A stretch of DNA of 18,065 nt from Saccoglossus kowalevskii (GCF_000003605.2 NW_003157676.1:1-18065), one strand, 5' to 3'. Positions 1 through 10,293 are shown, numbered from the stretch's first letter. Program-made: numbers and translations. The notes: generated by a model not told the origin, from the sequence alone.

Positions 1-202
1 AATGATGATAGTGGAAGTGATGGTGGTGCTGTAATCATTACAAGTCTAATGAATTAATAGTAACACTGCATGAATGATGATAGTGGAAGTGTTGGCGGTG
101 GTGTAATTGTTACAAGTCTAATAAATGAATAGTAACACTGCGTGAATGTTGACAGTGGAAGTTATGGTGATGGTGTAATCATTACAAGTCTAAGGAATTA
201 AT
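1..202. repeat. End of an N module: partial unit plus two 72-bp units
   Basis: The window opens at unit position 15, so 1-58 is a truncated unit. Two full units follow, at 59-130 and 131-202. The unit at 59 carries the catg and gttggcgg markers and ends in aataaatgaat. The unit at 131 carries gttgacag, gttatggtgatgg and ctaaggaat. This pair always precedes the E block elsewhere in the window, so this is the last part of an N module cut by the window edge. Confidence 0.85.
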
Positions 203-484
203 AGTAACATTACGTGAATGGTGACAGTGGAAGTGATGCTGTAATCATTACAAGTCTAATGAATCAATTGTAACACTACGTGAATTGTGACATTGGAATT
301 GACGGTGGTGGTGTAATTTTTACATATCTGAGGAATTTATAGTACCACTGCGCGAATGGTGACAGTGGAACTGATGGTGATGGTGTAATCATTACAAATC
401 TGAGGAATTTATAGTAAGACTGTGTGATTGGTGGCAGTGAAAGTGATGGTGTTGGTGTAATCATTTCAATTCTAATGAATCAAT
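203..484. repeat. E block, copy 1 (66+72+72+72 bp)
   Basis: The first unit (203-268) is 66 bp because six bases of the GGT tract are missing (gtgatgctgtaatc). The next three (269-340, 341-412, 413-484) are the most divergent units in the array, with ctacgtg, agtaccactg and agtaagactg starts. Two of them end in gaggaatttat instead of aattaat. The aatttat endings remove the stop codon that normally breaks one - strand frame, which leaves a 62-codon open stretch at 276-464. Copy 1 shares the cgcgaatgg and aattgtaac variants with the copy at 10798, so those two look like closest relatives. Confidence 0.92.
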
Positions 485-916
485 AGTAACACTGCGTGAA
501 TGTTGACAGTGGGAGTGATGGTGGTGGTGTAATCATTAGAAGCCTAATAAATGAATAGTAACACTGCGTGAATGTTGACAGTGGAAGCTATGGTGATGGT
601 GTAATCATTACAAGTCTAAGGAATCAATAGTAACACTGCTTGAATGAAGATAGTGGAAGTGATGGTGGTGGTGTAATTATTACAAGTCTAATGAATTAAT
701 AGTAACACTGCTTGAATGATGATAGTGGAAGTGATAGTGGTGGTGTAATTATTACAAGTCTAATGAATTAATAGTAACACTGCTTGAATGATGATAGTGG
801 AAGTGATGGTGGTGCTGTAATCATTACAAGTCTAATGAATTAATAGTAACACTGCATGAATGATGATAGTGGAAGTGTTGGCGGTGGTGTAATTGTTACA
901 AGTCTAATAAATGAAT
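485..916. repeat. N module, truncated to six units
   Basis: Six 72-bp units are in the same order as the first six of the full seven-unit N module at 11080-11583: a gggag unit with gcctaataaatgaat, a gttatggtgatgg unit, a gaaga unit, a gatagtgg unit, a ggtgctg unit and a gttggcgg unit. The seventh N unit and the E block that should follow are replaced at 917 by a different unit series. I saw two substitutions private to this copy: cattagaag near 537 and gaagctatgg near 587. Confidence 0.85.
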
Positions 917-1852
917 AGTAACACTGCGTGAATGGTGATAGTGGAAGTTATGGTGGTGATGTAATCATTACAAGTATAATGAATTGATAGTAACACTGCT
1001 TGAATGAAGATAGTGGAAGTGATGGTGGTGGTGTAATCATTACAAGTCTAATGAATTAATAGTAACACTGCTTGAATTATGATAGTGGAAGTTATGGTGG
1101 TTGTGTAATCATTACAAGTCTAATGAATCAATAATAACACTGCTTGAATGATGATAGTGGAAGTGATGGTGGTGGTGTAATCATTACAAGTCTAATGAAT
1201 TAATTGTAACACTGCTTGAATAATGATAGTGGAAGAGATGGCGGTGGTGTAATTATTACAAGTCTAATGAATTAATAGTAATACTGCATGAATGATGATA
1301 GTGGAAGTGATGGTGGTGGTGTAATTATTACAAGTCTAATGAATTAATAGTAACACTGCTTGAATGATGATAGTGGAAGTTATGGTGGTGGTGTAATCAT
1401 TACAAGTCTAATGAATTAATTGTAACACTGCTTGAATGATGATAGTGGAAGAGATGGCGGTGGTGTAATTATTACAAGTCTAATGAATTAATAGTAATAC
1501 TGCATGAATGATGATAGTGGAAGTGATGGTGGTGGTGTAATTATTACAAGTCTAATAAATTAATAGTAACACTGCTTGAATGATGATAGTGGAAGTGATG
1601 GCGGTGCTGTAATTATTACAAGTCTAATGAATTAATAGTAACATTGCTTGAATGATGATACTGGAAGTGATGGTGGTGGTGTAATCATTACAAGTCTAAT
1701 GAATCAATAGCAACACTGCGTGAATGGTGATAGTGGGAGTTATGCTGGTGCTGTAATTATTACAAGTCTAATGAATCAATAGTAACACTGCGTGAATGGT
1801 GACAGTGGAAGTTATGCTGGTGCTGTAATTATTACAAGTCTAATGAATCAAT
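917..1852. repeat. 13 filler units, homologous to 12369-13304
   Basis: Thirteen 72-bp units. The series includes the gttatggtggtgatg/attgatag unit, gaaga, a gttatggtggttgtg unit, ataacac units, aattgtaac units with gagatggcgg, agtaatactgcatg units, a gcggtgctg unit, a gatactgg unit, and two gttatgctggtgctg units immediately before module M. The order matches 12369-13304 unit for unit at offset 11,452, with only scattered substitutions such as gttatgg near 1380 against gtgatgg near 12832. No gene is present. Confidence 0.88.
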
Positions 1853-2356
1853 AGTAACACTGTGTGAATGTTGACAGTGGGAGTGATGGTGGTGGTGTAA
1901 TCATTACAAGTCTAATGAATTAATAGTAACACTGCATGAATGATGATAGTGGAAGTGTTGGCGGTGGTGTAATTGTTACAAGTCTAATGAATTAATAGTA
2001 ACACTGCTTGAATGATGATAGTGGAAGTGATGGTGGTGGTGTAATTATTACAAGTCTAATGAATTAATAGTAACACTGCTTGAATGAAGATAGTGGAAGT
2101 GATGGTGGTGGTGTAATTATTACAAGTCTAATGAATTAATAGTAACACTGCTTGAATGATGATAGTGGAAGTGATGGTGGTGGTGAAATCATTACAAGTC
2201 TAATGAATTAATAGTAACACTGCTTGAATGATGATAGTGGAAGTTATGGTGGTGGTGTAATCATTACAAGTCTAATGAATCAATAATAACACTGCTTGAA
2301 TGATGATAGTGGAAGTGATGTTGGTGGTGTAATCATTACAAGTCTAATGAATTAAT
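1853..2356. repeat. M module, copy 1 (seven units)
   Basis: Seven 72-bp units carry, in order, these markers: tgtgtg with gacagtgggag, gcatg with gttggcgg, a plain consensus unit, gaaga, ggtgaaatc, gttatgg, and ataacac with gatgttgg. The same order and length (504 bp) precede the 35-bp truncated unit at 4627-5130 and 9323-9826. A one-unit-longer version is at 13305-13880. Confidence 0.88.
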
Positions 2357-2391
2357 AGTAGCACTAATTATTACAAGTCTAATGAATCAAT
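2357..2391. repeat. T, 35-bp truncated unit, copy 1
   Basis: A unit with an internal 37-bp deletion. It reads agtagcac directly joined to taattattacaagtc, so unit positions 9-45 are missing, including the G-rich tract. The g in agtagcac is specific to this variant. The same truncation recurs three more times with identical junctions. Confidence 0.93.
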
Positions 2392-2751
2392 AGTAACAAT
2401 GCGTGAATGGTGATAGTGGAAGTGATGGTGGTAGTGTAATTATTACAAGTCTAATGAATCAATAGCAACACTGCGTGAATGGTGACAGTGGAAGTGATGG
2501 TGGTAGTGTAATCATTACAAGTCTAATGAATCAATAGTAACACTGCGTGAATGTTGACAGTGGAAGTGATGGTGATGGTGTAATCATCACAAGTCTCATG
2601 AATCAATAGTAACACTGCGTGAATGTTGACAGTGGAAGTGATGGTGATGGTGTAATCATTACAAATCAAATGAATGAATAGTAACACTGTTTGAATGATG
2701 ATAGTGGAAGTGATGGTGGTGGTGTAATCATTACAAGCCTAATGAATCAAT
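2392..2751. repeat. Q module, copy 1 (five units)
   Basis: Five 72-bp units with markers caatgcg, agcaacac with ggtggtagtg, gatggtgatgg with catcac, gatggtgatgg with caaatcaaatgaatgaat, and gtttg with gcctaatg. The order matches 5166-5525 and the first five units of 9862-10293. A tctcatgaatc variant near 2597 is private to this copy. Confidence 0.86.
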
Positions 2752-2826
2752 AGTAACACTTCGTGAATGGTGACATTGGAAGTGACGGTGCTGGTGCTGT
2801 AATTATTACAAGTCTAATGAATCAAT
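2752..2826. repeat. Chimeric 75-bp unit
   Basis: The 5' part (cttcgtgaatgg, gacattgg, gtgacggtg) is that of the 72-bp unit seen at 10222-10293. The 3' part (ggtgctgtaattattac) is that of the gttatgctggtgctg units that precede module M. The join within the ggtgctg tract adds three bases. The units that follow (tgtgtg, gcatg and so on) are those expected after the second parent, so this is a recombination junction rather than a simple insertion. Confidence 0.85.
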
Positions 2827-3906
2827 AGTAACACTGTGTGAATGTTGACAGTGGGAGAGATGGTGGTGGTGTAATCATTACAAGTCTAATGAATTAATAG
2901 TAACACTGCATGAATGATGATAGTGGAAGTGTTGGCGGTGGTGTAATTGTTACAAGTCTAATGAATTAATAGTAACACTGCTTGAATGATGATAGTGGAA
3001 GTGATGGTGGTGGTGTAATTATTACAAGTCTAATGAATTAATAGTAACACTGCTTGAATGAAGATAGTGGAAGTGATGGTGGTGGTGTAATTATAACAAG
3101 TCTAATGAATCAATAGTAACACTGCGTGAATGTTGACAGTGGGAGTGATGGTGGTGGTGTAATCATTACAAGCCTAATAAGTGAATAGTAACACTGCGTG
3201 AATGTTGACAGTGGAAGTTATGGTGATGGTGTAATCATTACAAGTCTAAGGAATCAATAGTAACACTGCTTGAATGAAGATAGTGGAAGTGATGGTGGTG
3301 GTGTAATTATTACTAGTCTAATGAATTAATAGTAACACTGCTTGAATGATGATAGTGGAAGTGATAGTGGTGGTGTAATTATTACAAGTCTAATGAATTA
3401 ATAGTAACACTGCTTCAATGAAGATAGTGGAAGTGATGGTGGTGGTGTAATTATTACAAGTCTAATGAATTAATAGTAACACTGCTTGAATGATGATAGT
3501 GGAAGTGATGGTGGTGGTGTAATCATTACAAGTCTAATGAATTAATAGTAACACTGCTTGAATGATGATAGTGGAAGTTATGGTGGTGGTGTAATCATTA
3601 CAAGTCTAATGAATCAATAATAACACTGCTTGAATGATGATAGTGGAAGAGATGTTGGTGGTGTAATCATTACAAGTCTAATGCATCAATAGTAACACTG
3701 CTTGAATGATGATACTGGAAGTGATGGTTGTGGTGTAATCATTACAAGTCTAATGAATCAATAGTAACACTGCGTGAATGGTGATAGTGGGAGTTATGCT
3801 GGTGCTGTAATTATTACAAGTCTAATGAATCAATAGTAACACTGCGTGAATGGTGACAGTGGAAGTTATGCTGGTGCTGTAATTATTACAAGTCTAATGA
3901 ATCAAT
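2827..3906. repeat. 15 mixed units containing M-like and N-like pieces
   Basis: The segment begins like module M (tgtgtg, gcatg, consensus, gaaga). At 3115 it switches to an N-like series (gggag with gcctaataagtgaat, gttatggtgatgg, gaaga, gatagtgg). It then returns to M-like units (gttatgg at 3547, ataacac with gagatgttgg at 3619), followed by gatactgg and two gttatgctgg units. The aagtgaat and ttactagtc variants at 3115-3330 are shared only with 14420-14640. No gene is seen. Confidence 0.82.
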
Positions 3907-4626
3907 AGTAACACTGTGTGAATGTTGACAGTGGGAGAGATGGTGGTGGTGTAATCATTACAAGTCTAATGAATTAATAGTAACACTGCATGAATGATGA
4001 TAGTGGAAGTGTTGGCGGTGGTGTAATTATTACAAGTCTAATGAATTAATAGTAACACTGCTTGAATGATGATAGTGGAAGTGATGGTGGTGGTGTAATT
4101 ATTACAAGTCTAATGAATTAATAGTAACACTGCTTGAATGAAGATAGTGGAAGTGATGGTGGTGGTGTAATTATTACAAGTCTAATGAATTAATAGTAAC
4201 ACTGCTTGAATGATGATAGTGGAAGTGATGGTGGTGGTGAAATCATTACAAGTCTAATGAATTAATAGTAACACTGCTTGAATGATGATAGTGGAAGTTA
4301 TGGTGGTGGTGTAATCATTACAAGTCTAATGAATCAATAATAACACTGCTTGAATGATGATAGTGGAAGTGATGTTGGTGGTGTAATCATTACAAGTCTA
4401 ATGAATTAATAGTAATACTGCATGAATGATGATAGTGGAAGTGATGGTGGTGGTGTAATCATTACAAGTCTAATGAATCAATAGCAACACTGCGTGAATG
4501 GTGATAGTGGGAGTTATGCTGGTGCTGTAATTATTACAAGTCTAATGAATCAATAGTAACACTGCGTGAATGGTGACAGTGAAAGTTATGCTGGTGCTGT
4601 AATTATTACAAGTCTAATGAATCAAT
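3907..4626. repeat. 720-bp, ten-unit block with M-like order but no T
   Basis: Ten 72-bp units. The first seven follow the M order (tgtgtg, gcatg, consensus, gaaga, ggtgaaatc, gttatgg, ataacac/gatgttgg). Where T would be expected at 4411 there is instead an agtaatactgcatg unit, then two gttatgctgg units. The next M module starts immediately at 4627, so the M start recurs after exactly 720 bp. Unit 4051-4122 in this block is the reference consensus. Confidence 0.85.
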
Positions 4627-5130
4627 AGTAACACTGTGTGAATGTTGACAGTGGGAGTGATGGTGGTGGTGTAATCATTACAAGTCTAATGAATTAATAG
4701 TAACACTGCATGAATGATGATAGTGGAAGTGTTGGCGGTGGTGTAATTGTTACAAGTCTAATGAATTAATAGTAACACTGCTTGAATGATGATAGTGGAA
4801 GTGATGGTGGTGGTGTAATTATTACAAGTCTAATGAATTAATAGTAACACTACTTGAATGAAGATAGTGGAAGTGATGGTGGTGGTGTAATTATTACAAG
4901 TCTAATGAATTAATAGTAACACTGCTTGAATGATGATAGTGGAAGTGATGGTGGTGGTGAAATCATTACAAGTCCAATGAATTAATAGTAACACTGCTTG
5001 AATGATGATAGTGGAAGTTATGGTGGTGGTGTAATCATTACAAGTCTAATGAATCAATAATAACACTGCTTGAATGATGATAGTGGAAGTGATTTTGGTG
5101 GTGTAATCATTACAAGTCTAATGAATTAAT
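4627..5130. repeat. M module, copy 2
   Basis: Seven units in the M order. Unit 4843 carries ctacttg, and unit 5059 carries gattttgg rather than gatgttgg. The gattttgg variant and the gtccaatg variant in the ggtgaaatc unit are shared with the M copy at 9323-9826, which supports a specific relationship between those two. Confidence 0.88.
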
Positions 5131-5165
5131 AGTAGCACTAATTATTACAAGTCTAATGAATCAAT
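5131..5165. repeat. T, 35-bp truncated unit, copy 2
   Basis: It has the same agtagcac/taattattac junction and the same length as the copy at 2357. It is followed by the same caatgcg unit. Confidence 0.93.
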
Positions 5166-5525
5166 AGTAACAATGCGTGAATGGTGATAGTGGAAGTGAT
5201 GGTGGTAGTGTAATTATTACAAGTCTAATGAATCAATAGTAACACTGCGTGAATGGTGACAGTGGAAGTGATGGTGGTAGTGTAATCATTACAAGTCTAA
5301 TGAATCAATAGTAACTCTGCGTGAATGTTGACAGTGGAAGTGATGGTGATGGTGTAATCATCACAAGTCTAATGAATCAATAGTAACACTGCGTGAATGT
5401 TGACAGTGGAAGTGATGGTGATGGTGTAATCATTACAAATCAAATGAATGAATAGTAACACTGTTTGAATGATGATAGTGGAAGTGATGGTGGTGGTGTA
5501 ATCATTACAAGCCTAATGAATCAAT
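5166..5525. repeat. Q module, copy 2 (five units)
   Basis: It has the same five-unit order as 2392-2751. It lacks the cttcgtg/gacattgg unit that ends the Q copy at 9862-10293, so module N follows directly. The offset to the 9.8-kb copy therefore changes from 4,696 to 4,768 bp at this point. Confidence 0.86.
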
Positions 5526-6029
5526 AGTAACACTGCGTGAATGTTGACAGTGGGAGTGATGGTGGTGGTGTAATCATTACAAGCCTAATAAATGAATAGT
5601 AACACTGCGTGAATATTGACAGTGGAAGTTATGGTGATGGTGTAATCATTACAAGTCTAAGGAATCAATAGTAACACTGCTTGAATGAAGATAGTGGAAG
5701 TGATGGTGGTGGTGTAATTATTACAAGTCTAATGAATTAATAGTAACACTGCTTGAATGATGATAGTGGAAGTGATAGTGGTGGTGTAATTATTACAAGT
5801 CTAATGAATTAATAGTAACACTGCTTGAATGATGATAGTGGAAGTGATGGTGGTGCTGTAATCATTACAAGTCTAATGAATTAATAGTAACACTGCATGA
5901 ATGATGATAGTGGAAGTGTTGGCGGTGGTGTAATTGTTACAAGTCTAATAAATGAATAGTAACACTGCGTGAATGTTGACAGTGGAAGTTATGGTGATGG
6001 TGTAATCATTACAAGTCTAAGGAATCAAT
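5526..6029. repeat. N module, complete copy
   Basis: Seven units (504 bp) in the N order: gggag with gcctaataaatgaat, gttatggtgatgg with ctaaggaat, gaaga, gatagtgg, ggtggtgctg, gcatg with gttggcgg, and gttgacag with gttatggtgatgg and ctaaggaat. An E block follows, as at the other N copies. Confidence 0.88.
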
Positions 6030-6449
6030 AGTAACATTACGTGAATGGTGACAGTGGAAGTGATGCTGTAATCATTACAAGTCTAATGAATCAATAGTAA
6101 CACTACGTGAATTGTGACATTGGAATTGACGGTGGTGGTGTAATTTTTACATATCTGAGGAATTTATAGTACCACTGCGTGAATGGTGACAGTGGAACTG
6201 ATGGTGATGGTGTAATCATTACAAGTCTAAGGAATCAATAGTAACATTACGTGAATGGTGACAGTGGAAGTGATGCTGTAATCATTACAAGTCTAATGAA
6301 TCAATAGTAACACTACGTGAATTGTGACATTGGAATTGACAGTGGTGGTGTAATTTTTACATATCTGAGGAATTTATAGTACCACTGCGTGAATGGTGAC
6401 AGTGGAACTGATGGTGATGGTGTAATCATTACAAGTCTAATGAATTAAT
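6030..6449. repeat. Tandem duplication of a 210-bp partial E block
   Basis: 6030-6239 and 6240-6449 are adjacent copies of a 66+72+72 bp segment of E. In each, the third unit starts like E unit 3 (agtaccactg, gaactgatgg) but ends like an ordinary unit: ctaaggaatcaat in the first copy and ctaatgaattaat in the second. The fourth E unit is absent. The copies differ at gacggtgg near 6130 against gacagtgg near 6340, plus their ends. The crossover probably fell in the shared gatggtgtaatcattaca stretch. Losing the aatttat ending of E unit 3 also breaks the - strand open stretch seen in complete E blocks. Confidence 0.9.
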
Positions 6450-7529
6450 AGTAACACTGCTTGAATGATGATAGTGGAAGTTATGGTGGTGGTGTAATCA
6501 TTACAAGTCTAATGAATCAATAATAACACTGCTTGAATGATGATAGTGGAAGTGGTGGTGGTGGTGTAATCATTACATGTCTAATGAATTAATTGTAACA
6601 CTGCTTGAATAATGATAGTGGAAGAGATGGCGGTGGTGTAATTATTACAAGTCTAATGAATTAATAGTAATACTGCATGAATGATGATAGTGGAAGTGAT
6701 GGTGGTGGTGTAATTATTACAAGTCTAATGAATTAATAGTAACACTGCTTGAATGATGATAGTGGAAGTTATGGTGGTGGTGTAATCATTACAAGTCTAA
6801 TGAATCAATAATAACACTGTTTGAATGATGATAGTGGAAGTGATGGTGGTGGTGTAATCATTACAAGTCTAATGAATTAATTGTAACACTGCTTGAATGA
6901 TGATAGTGGAAGATATGGCGGTGGTGTAATTATTACAAGTCTAATGAATTAATAGTAATACTGCATGAATGATGATAGTGGAAGTGATGGTGGTGGTGTA
7001 ATTATTACAAGTCTAATGAATTAATAGTAACACTGCTTGAATGATGATAGTGGAAGTGATGGCGGTGCTGTAATTATTACAAGTCTAATGAATTAATAGT
7101 AACATTGCTTGAATGATGATACTGGAAGTGATGGTGGTGGTGTAATCATTACAAGTCTAATGAATCAATAGCAACACTGCGTGAATGGTGATAGTGGGAG
7201 TTATGCTGGTGCTGTAATTATTACAAGTCTAATGAATCAATAGTAACACTGCGTGAATGGTGACAGTGGAAGTTATGCTGGTGCTGTAATTATTACAAGT
7301 CTAATGAATCAATAGTAACACTGTGTGAATGTTGACAGTGGGAGTGATGGTGGTGGTGTAATCATTACAAGTCTAATGAATTAATAGTAACACTGCATGA
7401 ATGATGATAGTGGAAGTGTTGGCGGTGGTGTAATTGTTACAAGTCTAATAAATGAATAGTAACACTGCGTGAATGTTGACAGTGGAAGTTATGGTGATGG
7501 TGTAATCATTACAAGTCTAAGGAATCAAT
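6450..7529. repeat. 15 filler units leading into E
   Basis: Fifteen 72-bp units, including repeated triplets of an aattgtaac unit, a gatggcgg unit and an agtaatactgcatg unit. The series then runs through the gcggtgctg, gatactgg and two gttatgctgg units and a tgtgtg unit at 7313. At 7385 it switches to the last two units of module N and then the E block at 7530. The switch from M start to N end occurs inside the shared gcatg/gttggcgg unit. No gene is seen. Confidence 0.85.
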
Positions 7530-7811
7530 AGTAACAATACGTGAATGGTGACAGTGGAAGTGATGCTGTAATCATTACAAGTCTAATGAATCAATAGTAA
7601 CACTACGTGAATTGTGACATTGGAATTGACGGTGGTGGTGTAATTTTTACATATCTGAGGAATTTATAGTACCACTGCGTGAATGGTGACAGTGGAACTG
7701 ATGGTGATGGTGTAATCACTACAAATCTGAGGAATTTATAGTAAGACTGTGTGATTGGTGGCAGTGAAAGTGATGGTGTTGGTGTAATCATTTCAATTCT
7801 AATAAATTAAT
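7530..7811. repeat. E block, copy 2
   Basis: A 66-bp unit (7530-7595) and three divergent 72-bp units. It carries cgtgaatgg rather than cgcgaatgg in the third unit, like the copy at 16221. A T-to-C change in cactacaaat near 7719 changes Met to Val in the 62-codon - strand open stretch (7603-7791). The last unit ends in aataaattaat and leads into block L. Confidence 0.92.
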
Positions 7812-8026
7812 AGTATACTGCGTGAATGATGACAGTGGAAGTGATGGTGGTGGTGTAATCATTACAAGTATAATGAATTAATAGTAACACTGCGTGAATG
7901 ATGACAGTGAAAGTGATGGTGGTGGGGAAATCATTACAAATCCAATGAATGAATAGGAACACTGCTTGAATGATGATAGTGGAAGTGATGATGGTGGTGT
8001 AATTATCACAAGTCTAATGAATCAAT
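7812..8026. repeat. L block, copy 1 (71+72+72 bp)
   Basis: The first unit is 71 bp because it starts agtatactg instead of agtaacactg. The second carries cagtgaaag and ggtggggaaatc with caaatccaatgaatgaat. The third starts aggaacactg. The three-unit block follows E here, at 11866 and at 16503, and stands alone at 15214. Confidence 0.92.
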
Positions 8027-9322
8027 AGTAACACTGCGTGAATGGTGATAGTGGAAGTTATGGTGGTGATGTAATCATTACAAGTATAATGAATTGATAG
8101 TAACACTGCTTGAATGAAGATAGTGGAAGTGATGGTGGTGGTGTAATCATTACAAGTCTAATGAATTAATAGTAACACTGCTTGAATGATGATAGTGGAA
8201 GTTATGGCGGTGGTGTAATCATTACAAGTCTAATGAATCAATAATAACACTGCTTGAATGATGATAGTGGAAGTGATGGTGGTGGTGTAATCATTACAAG
8301 TCTAATGAATTAATTGTAACACTGCTTGAATAATGATAGTGGAAGAGATGGCGGTGGTGTAATTATTACAAGTCTAATGAATTAATAGTAATACTGCATG
8401 AATGATGATAATGGAAGTGATGGTGGTGGTGTAATTATTACAAGTCTAATGAATTAATAGTAACACTGCTTGAATGATGATAGTGGAAGTTATGGTGGTG
8501 GTGTAATCATTACAAGTCTAATGAATCAATAATAACACTGTTTGAATGATGATAGTGGAAGTGATGGTGGTGGTGTAATCATTACAAGTCTAATGAATTA
8601 ATTGTAACACTGCTTGAATGATGATAGTGGAAGAGATGGCGGTGGTGTAATTATTACAAGTCTAATGAATTAATAGTAATACTGCATGAATGATGATAGT
8701 GGAAGTGATGGTGGTGGTGTAATTATTACAAGTCTAATGAATTAATAGTAACACAGCTTGAATGATGATAGTGGAAGTGATGGCGGTGGTGTAATTATTA
8801 CAAGTCTAATGAATTAATAGTAACACTGCATGAATGATGATAGTGGAAGTGATGGTGGTGGTGTAATTATTACAAGTCTAATGAATCAATAGTAACACTG
8901 CGTGAATGGTGACAGTGGAAGTTATGGTGGTGGTGTAATTATTACAAGTCTAATGAATTAATAGTAACACTGCATGAATGATGATAGTGGAAGTGATGGT
9001 GGTGGTGTAATTATTACAAGTCTAATGAATTAATAGTAACACTGCTTGAATGATGATAGTGGAAGTGATGGCGGTGCTGTAATTATTACAAGTCTAATGA
9101 ATTAATAGTAACATTGCTTGAATGATGATACTGGAAGTGATGGTGGTGGTGTAATCATTACAAGTCTAATGAATCAATAGCAACACTGCGTGAATGGTGA
9201 TAGTGGGAGTTATGCTGGTGCTGTAATTATTACAAGTCTATTGAATCAATAGTAACACTGCGTGAATGGTGACAGTGAAAGTTATGCTGGTGCTGTAATT
9301 ATTACAAGTCTAATGAATCAAT
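8027..9322. repeat. 18 filler units between L and M
   Basis: Eighteen 72-bp units open with the gttatggtggtgatg/attgatag unit and close with the gcggtgctg, gatactgg and two gttatgctgg units that always precede module M. Repeats of the aattgtaac, gatggcgg and agtaatactgcatg series are present. Private substitutions include gataatgg near 8408, cacagcttg near 8753 and ctattgaatc near 9239. No gene is seen. Confidence 0.85.
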
Positions 9323-9826
9323 AGTAACACTGTGTGAATGTTGACAGTGGGAGTGATGGTGGTGGTGTAATCATTACAAGTCTAATGAATTAATAGTAAC
9401 ACTGCATGAATGATGATAGTGGAAGTGTTGGCGGTGGTGTAATTGTTACAAGTCTAATGAATTAATAGTAACACTGCTTGAATGATGATAGTGGAAGTGA
9501 TGGTGGTGGTGTAATTATTACAAGTCTAATGAATTAATAGTAACACTGCTTGAATGAAGATAGTGGAAGTGATGGTGGTGGTGTAATTATTACAAGTCTA
9601 ATGAATTAATAGTAACACTGCTTGAATGATGATAGTGGAAGTGATGGTGGTGGTGAAATCATTACAAGTCCAATGAATTAATAGTAACACTGCTTGAATG
9701 ATGATAGTGGAAGTTATGGTGGTGGTGTAATCATTACAAGTCTAATGAATCAATAATAACACTGCTTGAATGATGATAGTGGAAGTGATTTTGGTGGTGT
9801 AATCATTACAAGTCTAATGAATTAAT
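9323..9826. repeat. M module, copy 3
   Basis: Seven units in M order, at offset 4,696 from the copy at 4627. It shares the gtccaatg and gattttgg variants with that copy. Confidence 0.88.
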
Positions 9827-9861
9827 AGTAGCACTAATTATTACAAGTCTAATGAATCAAT
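9827..9861. repeat. T, 35-bp truncated unit, copy 3
   Basis: The deletion junction is identical to the other three T copies, again between M and the caatgcg unit of Q. Confidence 0.93.
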
Positions 9862-10293
9862 AGTAACAATGCGTGAATGGTGATAGTGGAAGTGATGGTG
9901 GTAGTGTAATTATTACAAGTCTAATGAATCAATAGTAACACTGCGTGAATGGTGACAGTGGAAGTGATGGTGGTAGTGTAATCATTACAAGTCTAATGAA
10001 TCAATAGTAACACTGCGTGAATGTTGACAGTGGAAGTGATGGTGATGGTGTAGTCATCACAAGTCTAATGAATCAATAGTAACACTGCGTGAATGTTGAC
10101 AGTGGAAGTGATGGTGATGGTGTAATCATTACAAATCAAATGAATGAATAGTAACACTGTTTGAATGATGATAGTGGAAGTGATGGTGGTGGTGTAATCA
10201 TTACAAGCCTAATGAATCAATAGTAACACTTCGTGAATGGTGACATTGGAAGTGACGGTGCTGGTGTAATTTTTACAAGTCTAATGAATCAAT
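9862..10293. repeat. Q module, long form (six units)
   Basis: Five units as at 5166-5525, plus a sixth (10222-10293) with cttcgtg, gacattgg, gtgacggtgctgg and aatttttac. The sixth unit is the intact 72-bp parent of the chimeric 75-bp unit at 2752. Confidence 0.87.

Noticed and set aside
30-42. Transcription terminator or stem-loop from tgtaatNattaca
   Set aside because: With one central base the dyad cannot form a stable intramolecular hairpin loop. There is no following T-run of terminator type, and it occurs in most units.
276-464. 62-codon open stretch on the - strand, repeated at 7603-7791, 10871-11059, 11657-11845 and 16294-16482
   Set aside because: It spans three satellite units, begins and ends at single-base unit variants, has no unique sequence around it, and its conservation matches that of the duplicated E block as a whole. 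The Pro/Ser-rich, 24-residue periodic product is what the reverse complement of the GGT/GAT tract must encode. I do not annotate it as a gene.
2357-2391. Solo insertion scar or transposon remnant at the 35-bp units
   Set aside because: The T unit contains only satellite sequence with an internal deletion. There is no foreign sequence, target-site duplication or terminal inverted repeat.
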